Source: SYFY01 sp043719475
GTDB lineage: Bacteria; Pseudomonadota; Gammaproteobacteria; Pseudomonadales; Azotimanducaceae
Assembly: GCA_043719475.1 (NCBI GenBank)
Contig: JAYSTS010000396.1
Coordinates: forward strand, 1-29,658
Length of the DNA stretch: 29,658 nucleotides
Reading direction: 5' to 3'
Part shown: positions 16,635 through 24,663 of the stretch, piece after piece
Layout of the letters: every line of letters begins with the position of its first letter
Numbering within the stretch: the first letter of the stretch is position 1
Position numbers and translations under genes: made by a program
The notes under the pieces: model-generated
The model's input: only the letters and a program-made list of their open reading frames with translations
What the model was told of the DNA's origin: nothing
Databases searched by the model: none

Positions 16635-17707
16635 TGCATCACCCCGGCATAATCGCCGAGCCGGAAGACGTTGATGCACGCTGGTTGACAGACGTGCTGC
16701 AATACAGCGGCCTCGATGCGCAGGTCACTGGCTTTACAACCCGGGAGATCGGCACCGGACAGGTGGGTCGCAACGTACGCTTTACGCTCGACTACGAGCG
16801 GGGCACCGGCCCTGCATCCATCGTTGGCAAGTTTGCCTCCCAGGACCCAACCAGCCGAGCCACTGGCGTTGCCCAGAACAACTACTTCAAGGAAGTGATG
16901 TTCTACAACACGATCTTGCCGACCGTCGGAATTCGCACACCTCGCCCGCTGTTCGCCGACATCGATGCCACCACGCACGCTTTCTGTCTGATGCTCGAGG
17001 ACATTACACCCTCCACCCAGGGGGACCAACTCACCGGTTGTTCGCTAGACATGGCAGCGCTTGCCATGGCGGAAGCTGCGAAGTTACACGCGCCGCGGTG
17101 GGACGATCCAGGCCTCGACGACATTACCTGGTTGCAGCCAAACGCTGCACTTGACCCAGACTTCTTCAAGTCCTTCTGGAAGCAGCTGTTTCCCGGTTTC
17201 ATGGCGCGCTATCACGATCGGTTACCTCAGGCACATCGCGACCTGCTGCATCGCTTCACCAGCAAGCTGGATGGCTGGGTCATGCATCGACCCGGCCCCC
17301 GATCACTCGTGCATGGTGACTTTCGCCTCGACAATATGCTGTTTGGGGGAACGATCCCGCTTGTGGTGGTCGACTGGCAAACCATCAGTATCGGCAATCC
17401 GATCGCCGACATTGCCTACTTCTTGGGCGCAGGTTTGCTGCCTGATATCAGGCGTACACATGAGACCCAACTTCTCAGGGTCTACTACGAAGCACTTCTT
17501 GCACATGGGATCACCGATTTCAGCTTTGAAGCATGCTTTCGCGATTATCGCAGGTTCAGCTTCAGCGGCGTGGTCATGGCAGTCATCGCGTCCATGCTGG
17601 TGGTCAGAACCGCGCGCGGTGATGACATGTTCATGGTGATGGCGAACCGGCACGCGCAACAGGCGCTGGAACTCGATGCAGAGGCATTACTCGGAATCGA
17701 ATCTTGA
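16634..17707 (+). CDS. APH-fold phosphotransferase (ACAD10/11-type or ecdysteroid-kinase-like)
   Basis: A 357-residue small-molecule kinase. K66 (IVGKFAS) is the likely ATP lysine, HGDFRLDN (227-234) the catalytic loop and D247 (VVVDWQT) the metal-binding acid. These are the aminoglycoside-phosphotransferase/CHK-like fold signatures. It overlaps the M20 stop by one base and lies 69 bp before an acyl-CoA dehydrogenase. In this genome context an antibiotic substrate is unlikely. In levulinate catabolism (LvaA) and in the kinase domain of mammalian ACAD10/11, related proteins phosphorylate the hydroxyl of a 4-hydroxyacyl-CoA. Whether this member does the same is an inference from gene order. Confidence 0.88.
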   Translation: MHHPGIIAEPEDVDARWLTDVLQYSGLDAQVTGFTTREIGTGQVGRNVRFTLDYERGTGPASIVGKFASQDPTSRATGVAQNNYFKEVMFYNTILPTVGIRTPRPLFADIDATTHAFCLMLEDITPSTQGDQLTGCSLDMAALAMAEAAKLHAPRWDDPGLDDITWLQPNAALDPDFFKSFWKQLFPGFMARYHDRLPQAHRDLLHRFTSKLDGWVMHRPGPRSLVHGDFRLDNMLFGGTIPLVVVDWQTISIGNPIADIAYFLGAGLLPDIRRTHETQLLRVYYEALLAHGITDFSFEACFRDYRRFSFSGVVMAVIASMLVVRTARGDDMFMVMANRHAQQALELDAEALLGIES

Positions 17708-17776
17708 CCCTGCCCCTCGCCCTGTGTTCGAGTGGGCTCTACCCAGTTCAACGCAAGATCCAGGCCCGGACCCTTC

Positions 17777-18955
17777 ATGCACATCACCTTCAGCGCTGAA
17801 CACGAGGCTTTCAGAGAAGAAGTCCGTGACTTTCTGCGGACCAAACTGCCTGCCGATCTGAAGGATGCCCAGCGGAATTGCCCAGGCATTTTTCTGGACT
17901 ATGAACACAACATCCGCTGGCATCGCATCCTCTTCGACAAAGGCTGGATCGCTCCGGCCTGGCCTGTGGAGTACGGCGGCACTGGCTGGGACCTCGCCAG
18001 GCGCTACATCTACACCACTGAATGCACGCTGGCTGGTACACCCAGCACCGCGCCCATGGGGCTTGGCATGTGTGGCCCAATGCTCATCGGCCATGGCACG
18101 GCAGAGCAGAAGTCGTTCTACCTGCCGCGCATCCTGTCCGGGGAGGACTATTGGTGTCAGGGGTATTCGGAGCCGGGCTCCGGCTCTGACCTGGCAAGTC
18201 TGGCGTTACGTGCAGAACGCGATGGTGACGAATTTGTCCTGAATGGCACCAAGATCTGGACCACCCACGCCCACTTTGCAAATCGCATGTTCTGCCTGGT
18301 GCGCACTCGTTCTACTGGCAAGCCACAGGAAGGCATCACTTTCCTGCTGCTGGATATGGACACTCCCGGCATCACCGTCGAACCCATCATCTTTGCATCC
18401 GGCACGCATGAGGTGAACCAGGTCTTCTTCGACAACGTGCGTGTACCTGTCAGCAACGTGGTCGGCACGATCGACAAAGGCTGGACAGTCGCCAAGTATT
18501 TGCTGGAGTTCGAACGTGGTGGTGGTGGCACGGCGGCCCAGCAGACCGCGCTCAAGCGCGTGCGCAACCTCGCTGCACAGGTGCGTCTCGACGGTGAATC
18601 GTTGATGAATGATGCTGCCTTCGTGCGCAAGCTCGACGCGGCTGACGTCAAGCTGCAGGCCATCCAGTACACCGAATTCCGGATCATGGCCCAGCTGTCG
18701 AAAGGACAGAACCCTGGCCCGGAATCTTCCATCATGAAAAACATGAGCTCGGACGTGGGACAGCACCTCACCGAACTGTCTGTGGAAGCCATGGGGTATT
18801 ACAGCAGTCCGATGCCGGGCAAGATCGAAACACCAGCGCCGCGTGAGGGGGCCGTGTCGTTTCTGCGCTATTTCAATCTGCGCGCCTCTTCAATTGCAGG
18901 TGGCAGCAACGAAGTGCAGAAGAACATTGTCGCCAAACTGGTACTCGGACTATGA
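17777..18955 (+). CDS. Acyl-CoA dehydrogenase (PimC/FadE26-like large subunit)
   Basis: A 392-residue FAD enzyme. The start at 17777 gives the family N-terminus (FSAEHEAFREEVRDFL); a GTG at 17732 is possible but adds atypical residues. It shows RWHRILFDKGWIAPAWPVEYGGTGW, YSEPGSGSDLAS (130-141, FAD contact), WTTHAHFANRMFCLVRT, VNQVFFDNVRVP and C-terminal AGGSNEVQKNIVAKLVLGL. This pattern fits the PimC/FadE26 subgroup, often one half of an alpha2beta2 heterotetramer acting on bulky or dicarboxyl acyl-CoA. No small partner subunit gene lies nearby. A weak ribosome site precedes it. It sits between the kinase and a crotonase gene. Confidence 0.93.
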   Translation: MHITFSAEHEAFREEVRDFLRTKLPADLKDAQRNCPGIFLDYEHNIRWHRILFDKGWIAPAWPVEYGGTGWDLARRYIYTTECTLAGTPSTAPMGLGMCGPMLIGHGTAEQKSFYLPRILSGEDYWCQGYSEPGSGSDLASLALRAERDGDEFVLNGTKIWTTHAHFANRMFCLVRTRSTGKPQEGITFLLLDMDTPGITVEPIIFASGTHEVNQVFFDNVRVPVSNVVGTIDKGWTVAKYLLEFERGGGGTAAQQTALKRVRNLAAQVRLDGESLMNDAAFVRKLDAADVKLQAIQYTEFRIMAQLSKGQNPGPESSIMKNMSSDVGQHLTELSVEAMGYYSSPMPGKIETPAPREGAVSFLRYFNLRASSIAGGSNEVQKNIVAKLVLGL

Positions 18956-18996
18956 CTCTCTCATCCAATCGACCCTGAAAGAAAAAGGAGAACAAC

Positions 18997-19743
18997 TTGG
19001 CTCCCGTGACAAAACTCGTGGAGAGAACCGACGACAACGGGCTCGCCATTCTCACGCTGAATCGCCCGGAAATGCTGAACGCACTGTCCCCGAACCTGTT
19101 CATCGAATTGCGTGCACACATCGATGCCATTGCGGGTGCGACCGACAGCATCGGCTGCGTCATCCTCTGCGGCAAGGGACGCTCCTTCTCTGCAGGTAAC
19201 GACCTCAAGGCGATCCAATCCGGAGAAACCGCGCCTTCACGGCATTTTCAGGCAGAAACACTGGATGCCATCGAGGCATTGCCACAACCGGTTATCGCAG
19301 CCGTCCAAGGTCATTGTTATACCGGCTCACTGGAGTTGGCTCTGGCTTGTGATTTGTTGGTTGCAGCAGATGACGCGCGGTTCTCTGATACCCACGGCAA
19401 GTGGGGCATGTCGCCGACCTGGGGAATGAGTCAGCGCCTGCCGAGACGCGTTGGGCCGCTGCGAGCCAAGGAAATGATGTTCAGTGGTCGGGTGGTGGGT
19501 GGCAACGAGGCGGCCCAAATCGGGCTCGCCAATGAGTGCGTCCCTCGCGATGAACTCATGAACCGGACCATTGCCATGGCGCGCAGCTTTCTGGAGAACT
19601 CATGGTTCACGCTGCGTGCCGACAAGATGCTGGTAAACAAAGGGCAACGGTATACGCTGGCCGATGGTTTGCAGTTTGAGCGAACCAACAGCCCTGGACG
19701 CGGACCAGATCTGGAAGAGCGCCTGAAAAACTTCGGGCGCTGA
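18997..19743 (+). CDS. Crotonase-family protein lacking the second catalytic Glu
   Basis: A 248-residue protein starting at TTG with AAGGAG 6 bases upstream, the only sensible start. It has the oxyanion segments SFSAGNDLKAIQ and GHCYTGSLELALACDLL with E113. The position of the second hydratase acid (E164 of rat crotonase) aligns with H133 in FSDTHGKWGMSP. This argues against ordinary enoyl-CoA hydration. Isomerase, hydrolase or lyase chemistry is more likely, but the call rests on one alignment by eye. It lies 41 bp after the acyl-CoA dehydrogenase gene and 33 bp before the histidine kinase, consistent with one operon. Confidence 0.88.
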   Translation: MAPVTKLVERTDDNGLAILTLNRPEMLNALSPNLFIELRAHIDAIAGATDSIGCVILCGKGRSFSAGNDLKAIQSGETAPSRHFQAETLDAIEALPQPVIAAVQGHCYTGSLELALACDLLVAADDARFSDTHGKWGMSPTWGMSQRLPRRVGPLRAKEMMFSGRVVGGNEAAQIGLANECVPRDELMNRTIAMARSFLENSWFTLRADKMLVNKGQRYTLADGLQFERTNSPGRGPDLEERLKNFGR

Positions 19744-19776
19744 CAAAGCAGCTAACGCCCGCAGGGGAAACGGCAG

Positions 19777-21990
19777 TTGTCCACCTCAGTTCTGGTTAAC
19801 ATCATCTGCATCGCCGTCATCACGGCGAATGTGTTGTTCGTTCTTTCCCGATGGTCACCAAAGCAGCTCTCGCCCTGGCTCCAGATCGGCGTGTCAGCAC
19901 CTTTTCTGTTTGCTGTGGGGAGTCTCGGCGCGGAATTTTATATACACGAACCACTGGGTTATATCCTCTCACTGCAATTGTTGTACACCGGTCTGATCTG
20001 GACCGTCACCAGCTGGTGGTTGACCACCGTGCAAATGGCAAGGATGCAGGGAATGATCTGGCGAGTCCCGAACTGGTTATGGCGAAATCTGCCATTGGCA
20101 CTCGCAGCACTGGCCTGGTTGGGTTCACTAACCAATCCATGGCACGGACAATTCATAACGCCAATTCCTGGCGCTCGCAGTGAATACGGTGTTCTCTGGT
20201 ACGCCAACGGTACATTTCTGTGGACCCTGCTGCTGTGCACGGTGCTGTTGGCAGTCTATCGGCACCGCGAAGCGCTTTATGCGAGTGATCGGGCACAAAT
20301 GCGACTGTGCGCACTGTCCGCTGCGTTGCCGACCGTACTCAATGCGACTTACACACTGGCACCGACACCGGTTCAGTTCGATCCAACCGTTGTTGGCCTG
20401 ACAATCAGTACCTCCTTGCTGGTGTTTTCCGTGTATCGGGGACAGCTGCATCCAGCCAGTACCGTTCGTCTCGAGGAATGGATCGGGTACGACCCGTTGC
20501 CTGGCGTTCTGATGGACCGTAACGGCCGCATCCTCTTTGCAAACAACGCTGTGAACACCTTGTTTGGCAGCACACCTGATCGAACGTCGATGACAACCTG
20601 GCTGACTGACCAGCTGCTGGCGGATGGAACAACGCCAAACTCCGCCGCCATCGAAGCTGAGCCACCACGACTCTGGCAGCTGCGCCGAGACCCGGAGCGA
20701 TGGGTTCGGCTGGAGCGCAGACCCATCAGGCTGGGTGGATCCGAGCTTGGCACGGCTCTGTTCGTTCACGAAGAGACGCAGCGAGTGCGAATGGACGCAG
20801 CGCTACAGTCGATTCGTCAGGTGGAAAGTCTCGGCCTCATCGCCGGGGGCGTAGCCCACGACTTTAATAACTTGCTGGTGAGTATTACCGGCAACGCGGA
20901 ACTCGCTGAATTGTTCGCCGACTCGGATCCGACCCGTGTTCGTGAATACCTGGCAAGAATTCGTCGGGCCGGTGAACAGGGAGCCGATCTTGCGCGTCAG
21001 CTCCTGACCTATGCTGGCCGCGGCAGCATTGCACTCGTTCCCGTCGAACTGAATACCGTACTGACCCGAACGATCGAGATCCGACGGGCTTCAATGCCCA
21101 GCAACATCGCGGTTCAACTGGATCTGGCGCAGAACCCGGCGCCGGTTGCGTATGCCGACGTCACCCATCTGGCACAGATCGCCTTGAACCTGGTCGTCAA
21201 CGCAGAGGAAGCGCTCACGGCCAAGGGTGGCGTGATCAGGATCGCCAGTGGTCACAAGGCTCTCGGCGAAAGTGCTTTGAAAGGCATGCTGGGAGCGCAG
21301 GCCTGCACGCCCGGCGAGTTCGTCTACATGGTAGTTCAGGATGATGGCCCAGGCATGTCGCAGGAAACCCTGGCGCGCATGTTTGATCCGTTCTTCTCGA
21401 CCAAGGCCGTAGGACGGGGATTGGGGCTGGCAACCACCCTGGGAACGGTACGCAGCCATCATGGATGCCTGGAGGTCATGACGTCTCCTGGTCATGGTTC
21501 ACGTTTTACGGTCTACGTTCCTGCCGACACAGCTTCGGGTATCGAGGTGGCGGCCCGGCCCGTCGTTTCAGCTCGAAACCCGAATGGTCTGACCGCGCTG
21601 CTCGTCGACGACAATGACTCCGTGCGTCAGGTCCACCGGCAAATGCTTGAACTGCTGGGGTTCCGGGTGGTTGAGCAGCTGGACTCACTGAACGCCGTCA
21701 GCGAAAAAACCGGATCGGTCGATCTGGCCATGATCGACCTCACCATGCCTGGATTGCCAGGCATAGATCTGGTCAAACAGCTACTGGCGAAGAATCAGCG
21801 GCTGCCCATCATTCTAGTCAGTGGGTATGCGTTACAGGTGGATGAGTCATTGCCATCAAACGTCGGTTATCTGCAAAAACCATTCACCATCAATGGGCTG
21901 GCCGAAGTATCCGAGCGGGTGATGACCGCCGGCAAGCATGTCGCCGGCGGCGGGGCGATCAGTTCGAGAGATCGGCTGCCTTTCGGATGA
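19777..21990 (+). CDS. Hybrid sensor histidine kinase with 7TM sensor, PAS-like, HisKA, HATPase and REC domains
   Basis: A 737-residue protein starting at TTG, with AGGGG about 9 bases upstream. Residues 1-225 are strongly hydrophobic with about seven membrane segments, like the HisKA_7TM sensory module. A PAS-like region spans about 230-335 (GYDPLPGVLMDRNGRILFANNAV). The DHp helix carries H361 in GGVAHDFNNLL. The HATPase domain has N-box NLVVNAEEAL (471-480), DDGPGM and GRGLGLATTLG. A receiver domain ends the protein with the likely phospho-acceptor D654 (MIDLTMPG) and K701. No separate DNA-binding response regulator is adjacent, so the output is unknown. It shares the catabolic operon and overlaps the convergent clpP-like gene by 32 bp. 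Confidence 0.93.
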   Translation: MSTSVLVNIICIAVITANVLFVLSRWSPKQLSPWLQIGVSAPFLFAVGSLGAEFYIHEPLGYILSLQLLYTGLIWTVTSWWLTTVQMARMQGMIWRVPNWLWRNLPLALAALAWLGSLTNPWHGQFITPIPGARSEYGVLWYANGTFLWTLLLCTVLLAVYRHREALYASDRAQMRLCALSAALPTVLNATYTLAPTPVQFDPTVVGLTISTSLLVFSVYRGQLHPASTVRLEEWIGYDPLPGVLMDRNGRILFANNAVNTLFGSTPDRTSMTTWLTDQLLADGTTPNSAAIEAEPPRLWQLRRDPERWVRLERRPIRLGGSELGTALFVHEETQRVRMDAALQSIRQVESLGLIAGGVAHDFNNLLVSITGNAELAELFADSDPTRVREYLARIRRAGEQGADLARQLLTYAGRGSIALVPVELNTVLTRTIEIRRASMPSNIAVQLDLAQNPAPVAYADVTHLAQIALNLVVNAEEALTAKGGVIRIASGHKALGESALKGMLGAQACTPGEFVYMVVQDDGPGMSQETLARMFDPFFSTKAVGRGLGLATTLGTVRSHHGCLEVMTSPGHGSRFTVYVPADTASGIEVAARPVVSARNPNGLTALLVDDNDSVRQVHRQMLELLGFRVVEQLDSLNAVSEKTGSVDLAMIDLTMPGLPGIDLVKQLLAKNQRLPIILVSGYALQVDESLPSNVGYLQKPFTINGLAEVSERVMTAGKHVAGGGAISSRDRLPFG

Positions 21991-22555
21991 TGCGGCCGAC
22001 CAGGCCGTACGCCAGAGACTCTTCTGCGCTCATCCAGTAATCCCGATCGGTGTCCTGCGCCACTCGCTCAAGGGTCTGACCGGTTCGGTCAGCAATCACC
22101 GCATTGATGCGCTCGCGAGTCTTGACGATTTCCCGGGCATGAATCGCGATATCCGTGGCATCGCCACCAAAGCCACCCGCTGGTTGGTGGATCAGAAAGC
22201 GGGTATTGGGCAGACATAGACGATTTTCACGCTCAGCCGCCAGATAGATGTGCGTTGCGATGCTGCCCACCCAGCCGGTACCGACACAGCGCACTACGGG
22301 CTTGATGAACTGGATCATGTCATAGATCACATCACCCGATTCCACATGACCACCCGGCGAACTGATGTAGAACGTGATCGGGTCATCAGATTCATAGGAC
22401 AGCGTCAGCAATTTTTCTGCCGTGCGTCGAGCCACATCCTGGTTCACTTCGCCGAACAACGTCAGCGTGCGGTTCTTGAAGAGACCACTTTCCAGAAAGT
22501 TACTGGCCTTGGCCACTTCCTCAATATTTTTCTCGCCATCCATTCTCAAGCTCAC
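21959..22555 (-). CDS. ClpP-like serine peptidase, stand-alone
   Basis: A 198-residue ClpP/crotonase-fold peptidase starting at GTG (ATG 22543 is an alternative). The catalytic residues match ClpP: S98 (GTGWVGSIATHIYLAA), H123 (FLIHQPAGG) and D172 (DTDRDYWMSAEES). The handle region GGDATDIAIHAREI is also present. The usual G-x-A-A-S-M-G around the serine is replaced by GWVGSIA, so it is a diverged paralogue and not the housekeeping ClpP, which sits with clpX. The role is inferred to be proteolysis, possibly with another Clp ATPase. Its 3' end overlaps the histidine kinase by 32 bp in opposite orientation, and it faces the esterase gene divergently across 68 bp. Confidence 0.9.
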   Translation of the reverse strand: MSLRMDGEKNIEEVAKASNFLESGLFKNRTLTLFGEVNQDVARRTAEKLLTLSYESDDPITFYISSPGGHVESGDVIYDMIQFIKPVVRCVGTGWVGSIATHIYLAAERENRLCLPNTRFLIHQPAGGFGGDATDIAIHAREIVKTRERINAVIADRTGQTLERVAQDTDRDYWMSAEESLAYGLVGRIIRKAADLSN

Positions 22556-22623
22556 GTTACACCTCGACTTCGGGGTACGGTAAAGTCGGAAATTCTACAC
22601 CAGATAAGGAAGGGGAAACCGCG
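22556..22623. promoter_or_regulatory. Short divergent promoter region with inverted repeat
   Basis: The 68 bp between the divergent clpP-like and esterase genes contains the arms CGACTT (22565-22570) and AAGTCG (22583-22588), an imperfect hairpin or operator-like palindrome. On the minus strand TAGAAT could be a -10. AAGGAAGGGG precedes the esterase ATG and is a good ribosome site. No firm promoter can be assigned. Confidence 0.35.
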
Positions 22624-23541
22624 ATGCCTTTGGCACCCGAATACCAGGCCATGCTCGATCAGCTGGCCACACAGCCTGGTCCGGCACTCAGTGATCTGCC
22701 GGCCAGTGCTGGTCGCGAGATGTACAGGATGATGCGTCCGCTTGTTCCCGATGCGCCGATCGGTCGAATCGAGGACCGGCAGGTCCCTGTCCGAGCTGGC
22801 AAGATCGCGGTCCGGATCTATACCCCAACAGGTACGGGACCCCGGCCTATTTTCGTGAACTATCACGGCGGGGGCTGGGTAATTGGGGACCTGGATACCA
22901 GCGACGCGGCCTGCCGCGATCTCGCCAACGGCATCGGTTGTATCGTTGTTTCGGTCGACTATCGCATGGCGCCCGAACATCTTTTTCCGACTGCCGTCGA
23001 CGACAGTTACGACGCCCTCTGCTGGGTCGCCGCGAACACCAAATCACTCGGTGGCGACGGCAGACTCCTGGTTGGCGGTGAAAGTGCCGGCGGCAATCTG
23101 GCGGCAGTCATGTGCCTGAAGTCACGTGACGAAGGTGGTCCAGTTATCACCGCTCAGGTACTGCTCTATCCTGTCGTCGATGCCGACCTCACACGCGACT
23201 CGTATCGACGCAACGGTGAGGGTTATCTGCTCACAACGACCACGATGCGCTGGTTCTGGGATACCTACTGCCCGTACGACAAACGCACGCACGCCTTCGC
23301 CTCGCCCTTGCGAGCACTCAACCATCGAGGGCTGCCACCTGCGGTAATCGCCACCGCAGAATTCGACCCACTATGTGACGAAGGCGCTGCGTATGCCGGC
23401 GTGTTGGCAGCATCCGGAGTTGGGGTCACCTTCACGTGTTATGCCGGCATGATTCATGACTTCTTTGCAACTGCAGGCATGTTTGCATCCAGCCGCGCGG
23501 CCGCCAACGATGTTTATTCCGCTGTGAAAAGGCTGATTTGA
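22624..23541 (+). CDS. HSL-type (family IV) alpha/beta hydrolase esterase
   Basis: A 305-residue protein of the bacterial hormone-sensitive-lipase family. The oxyanion motif HGGGW is at 81-85. The nucleophile S154 lies in GESAGG, with acid D248 (AEFDPLCDEG) and H278 (GMIHDFF). The VDYRMAPEHLFPTAVDD signature is also present. There is no signal peptide, so it is expected in the cytosol. Such enzymes hydrolyse short or medium acyl esters, lactones or related compounds. The ATG is preceded by AAGGAAGGGG. Its stop overlaps the SDR start (TGATG), so the two are almost certainly translated together. Confidence 0.93.
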   Translation: MPLAPEYQAMLDQLATQPGPALSDLPASAGREMYRMMRPLVPDAPIGRIEDRQVPVRAGKIAVRIYTPTGTGPRPIFVNYHGGGWVIGDLDTSDAACRDLANGIGCIVVSVDYRMAPEHLFPTAVDDSYDALCWVAANTKSLGGDGRLLVGGESAGGNLAAVMCLKSRDEGGPVITAQVLLYPVVDADLTRDSYRRNGEGYLLTTTTMRWFWDTYCPYDKRTHAFASPLRALNHRGLPPAVIATAEFDPLCDEGAAYAGVLAASGVGVTFTCYAGMIHDFFATAGMFASSRAAANDVYSAVKRLI

Positions 23542-24254
23542 TGGACAACGCCATCGTTATGGGTGTTGGTCCCGAGCGAGGCTTGGGGGCCGCACTCTGC
23601 CGTCGATTCGCAGCCGCAGGCCTACACGTCTACGTCGCCGGTCGCAGTCTGGACAAATTGGACGCCGTTGTAGCCACCATTCGGATGTACGGTGGCCACG
23701 CAACACCCGTGTTTGCCGATGCAACCAGCGAGGCCGACGTCACTCGCCTGTTCGCAGAAGTTCCCTCACCACTGCGCCTTACAATCTACAACGCTGGCAA
23801 CAACTTTTCTGGCCGTATCGCCGAGATGGAGGCGGAGTACTTCGAACGATGCTGGCGTGTGTGCACGTTTGGTGGATTCCTGTTCGGACGAGAAGCGGTA
23901 CGTCGCATGCGCGGTGACGGCGGCACGCTGCTCTTCACCGGCGCCAGCGCCAGTTGGCGTGGCCGGGCAGGATTCGGCGCTTTCAACGCGGCCAAAGGCG
24001 CGTTGCGAAACCTCGCCCAGGCGATGGCCAAGGAATATGCCGTGGAAGGCGTGCATGTTGGACATGTGGTCGTCGACGGTCCGATCGCCGGTGACAAGAT
24101 CATCAACGGCTTTCCCGCCTATGCCGAAAAACTCGGTGAGGCCGGCATGATCGATATCGAGGGTATCGTTGATGGTTTTGAGTTTCTGTATCGACAACCC
24201 AGACGAGCATGGAGCTTTGAGCTGGATGTCAGGACATCGGAAGAGAAGTGGTGA
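23541..24254 (+). CDS. SDR-family protein with Tyr-to-Phe active-site change
   Basis: A 237-residue short-chain dehydrogenase/reductase-like protein. The start at 23541 overlaps the esterase stop by one base. The nucleotide loop is GVGPERGLG (8-16), the NAG motif is at 84-86 and the catalytic serine is in FTGASAS (S136 or S138). The expected YxxxK motif reads FNAAK (F148, K152), so the proton-donating Tyr is missing. This may mean a different mechanism or a non-catalytic role; some FxxxK SDR relatives exist. The substrate is unknown. The tight coupling to the esterase suggests a shared substrate. Confidence 0.88.
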   Translation: MDNAIVMGVGPERGLGAALCRRFAAAGLHVYVAGRSLDKLDAVVATIRMYGGHATPVFADATSEADVTRLFAEVPSPLRLTIYNAGNNFSGRIAEMEAEYFERCWRVCTFGGFLFGREAVRRMRGDGGTLLFTGASASWRGRAGFGAFNAAKGALRNLAQAMAKEYAVEGVHVGHVVVDGPIAGDKIINGFPAYAEKLGEAGMIDIEGIVDGFEFLYRQPRRAWSFELDVRTSEEKW

Positions 24255-24618
24255 ATTGCGGCATGGTCCGTTTCAAAATCGCGATCAGGAGATCTACAGG
24301 GCGGCTTTATTCGACATCTCATTACTGAATCTGCCAACTTCATTGATGCTGACCTTACAGTTTGATTTCCGTTCCAATCCCGGCCTTCTCTCCAATCAAT
24401 CGTTCCGAAGCTCTGAATACCCCGGCGCAGAATTTTCAGTTGCGTAATAATTATCCAATCGAGTTATCTGTTACTGCCGAGATTGTCAGGCCTTCGCGAC
24501 GTTTCTCTATAAATCAGCGGACACCCTCGATGCAGACTGCGGAACACAGAGCACCTTGTCTGCATGCGACTGACCACACAGGCCTGGCAGATGGTCGATT
24601 TCCAGGTGACGGATCCCG
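24255..24618. other. Intergenic region with repeat copy D and a VOC remnant
   Basis: This 364 bp gap after the SDR gene contains repeat copy D at 24261-24463. It also contains the C-terminal fragment of a VOC-fold gene that begins about 24561 and runs past the start of the next frame. Nothing else recognisable is seen. The exact start of the following P-loop kinase is uncertain because of this overlap. Confidence 0.65.
24261..24463 (-). repeat. Dispersed composite repeat, copy D
   Basis: A minus-orientation copy. It starts with GGCATGGTCCGTTTCAAAA, similar to the spacer between REPs in copy A. A REP at 24279-24300 (ATCGCGATCAGGAGATCTAC) follows, then the full arm through GCTGACCTTACAGTTTGATT and CGGCGCAGAATTTTCAGTTG. 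The second REP of the pair is absent. The copy begins only 6 bp after the SDR stop. Confidence 0.78.
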
Positions 24619-24663
24619 ATGGATATGTACTGTGTTTTTCGTCGGATCAAATTGAAACGTAGT
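24561..24663 (+). pseudogene. C-terminal remnant of a VOC-fold (glyoxalase-like) gene
   Basis: The frame with ATG 24591 reads MVDFQVTDPDGYVLCFSS, continuing DQIET, then stops at about 24663. The run DFxVTDPDGYVLCF is a hallmark of the last strand pair of VOC proteins of the bleomycin-resistance type. Only this tail is left; about 100 upstream residues are missing. It overlaps the P-loop kinase frame in another phase, so only one of the two readings can be the real coding sequence there. Confidence 0.6.
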
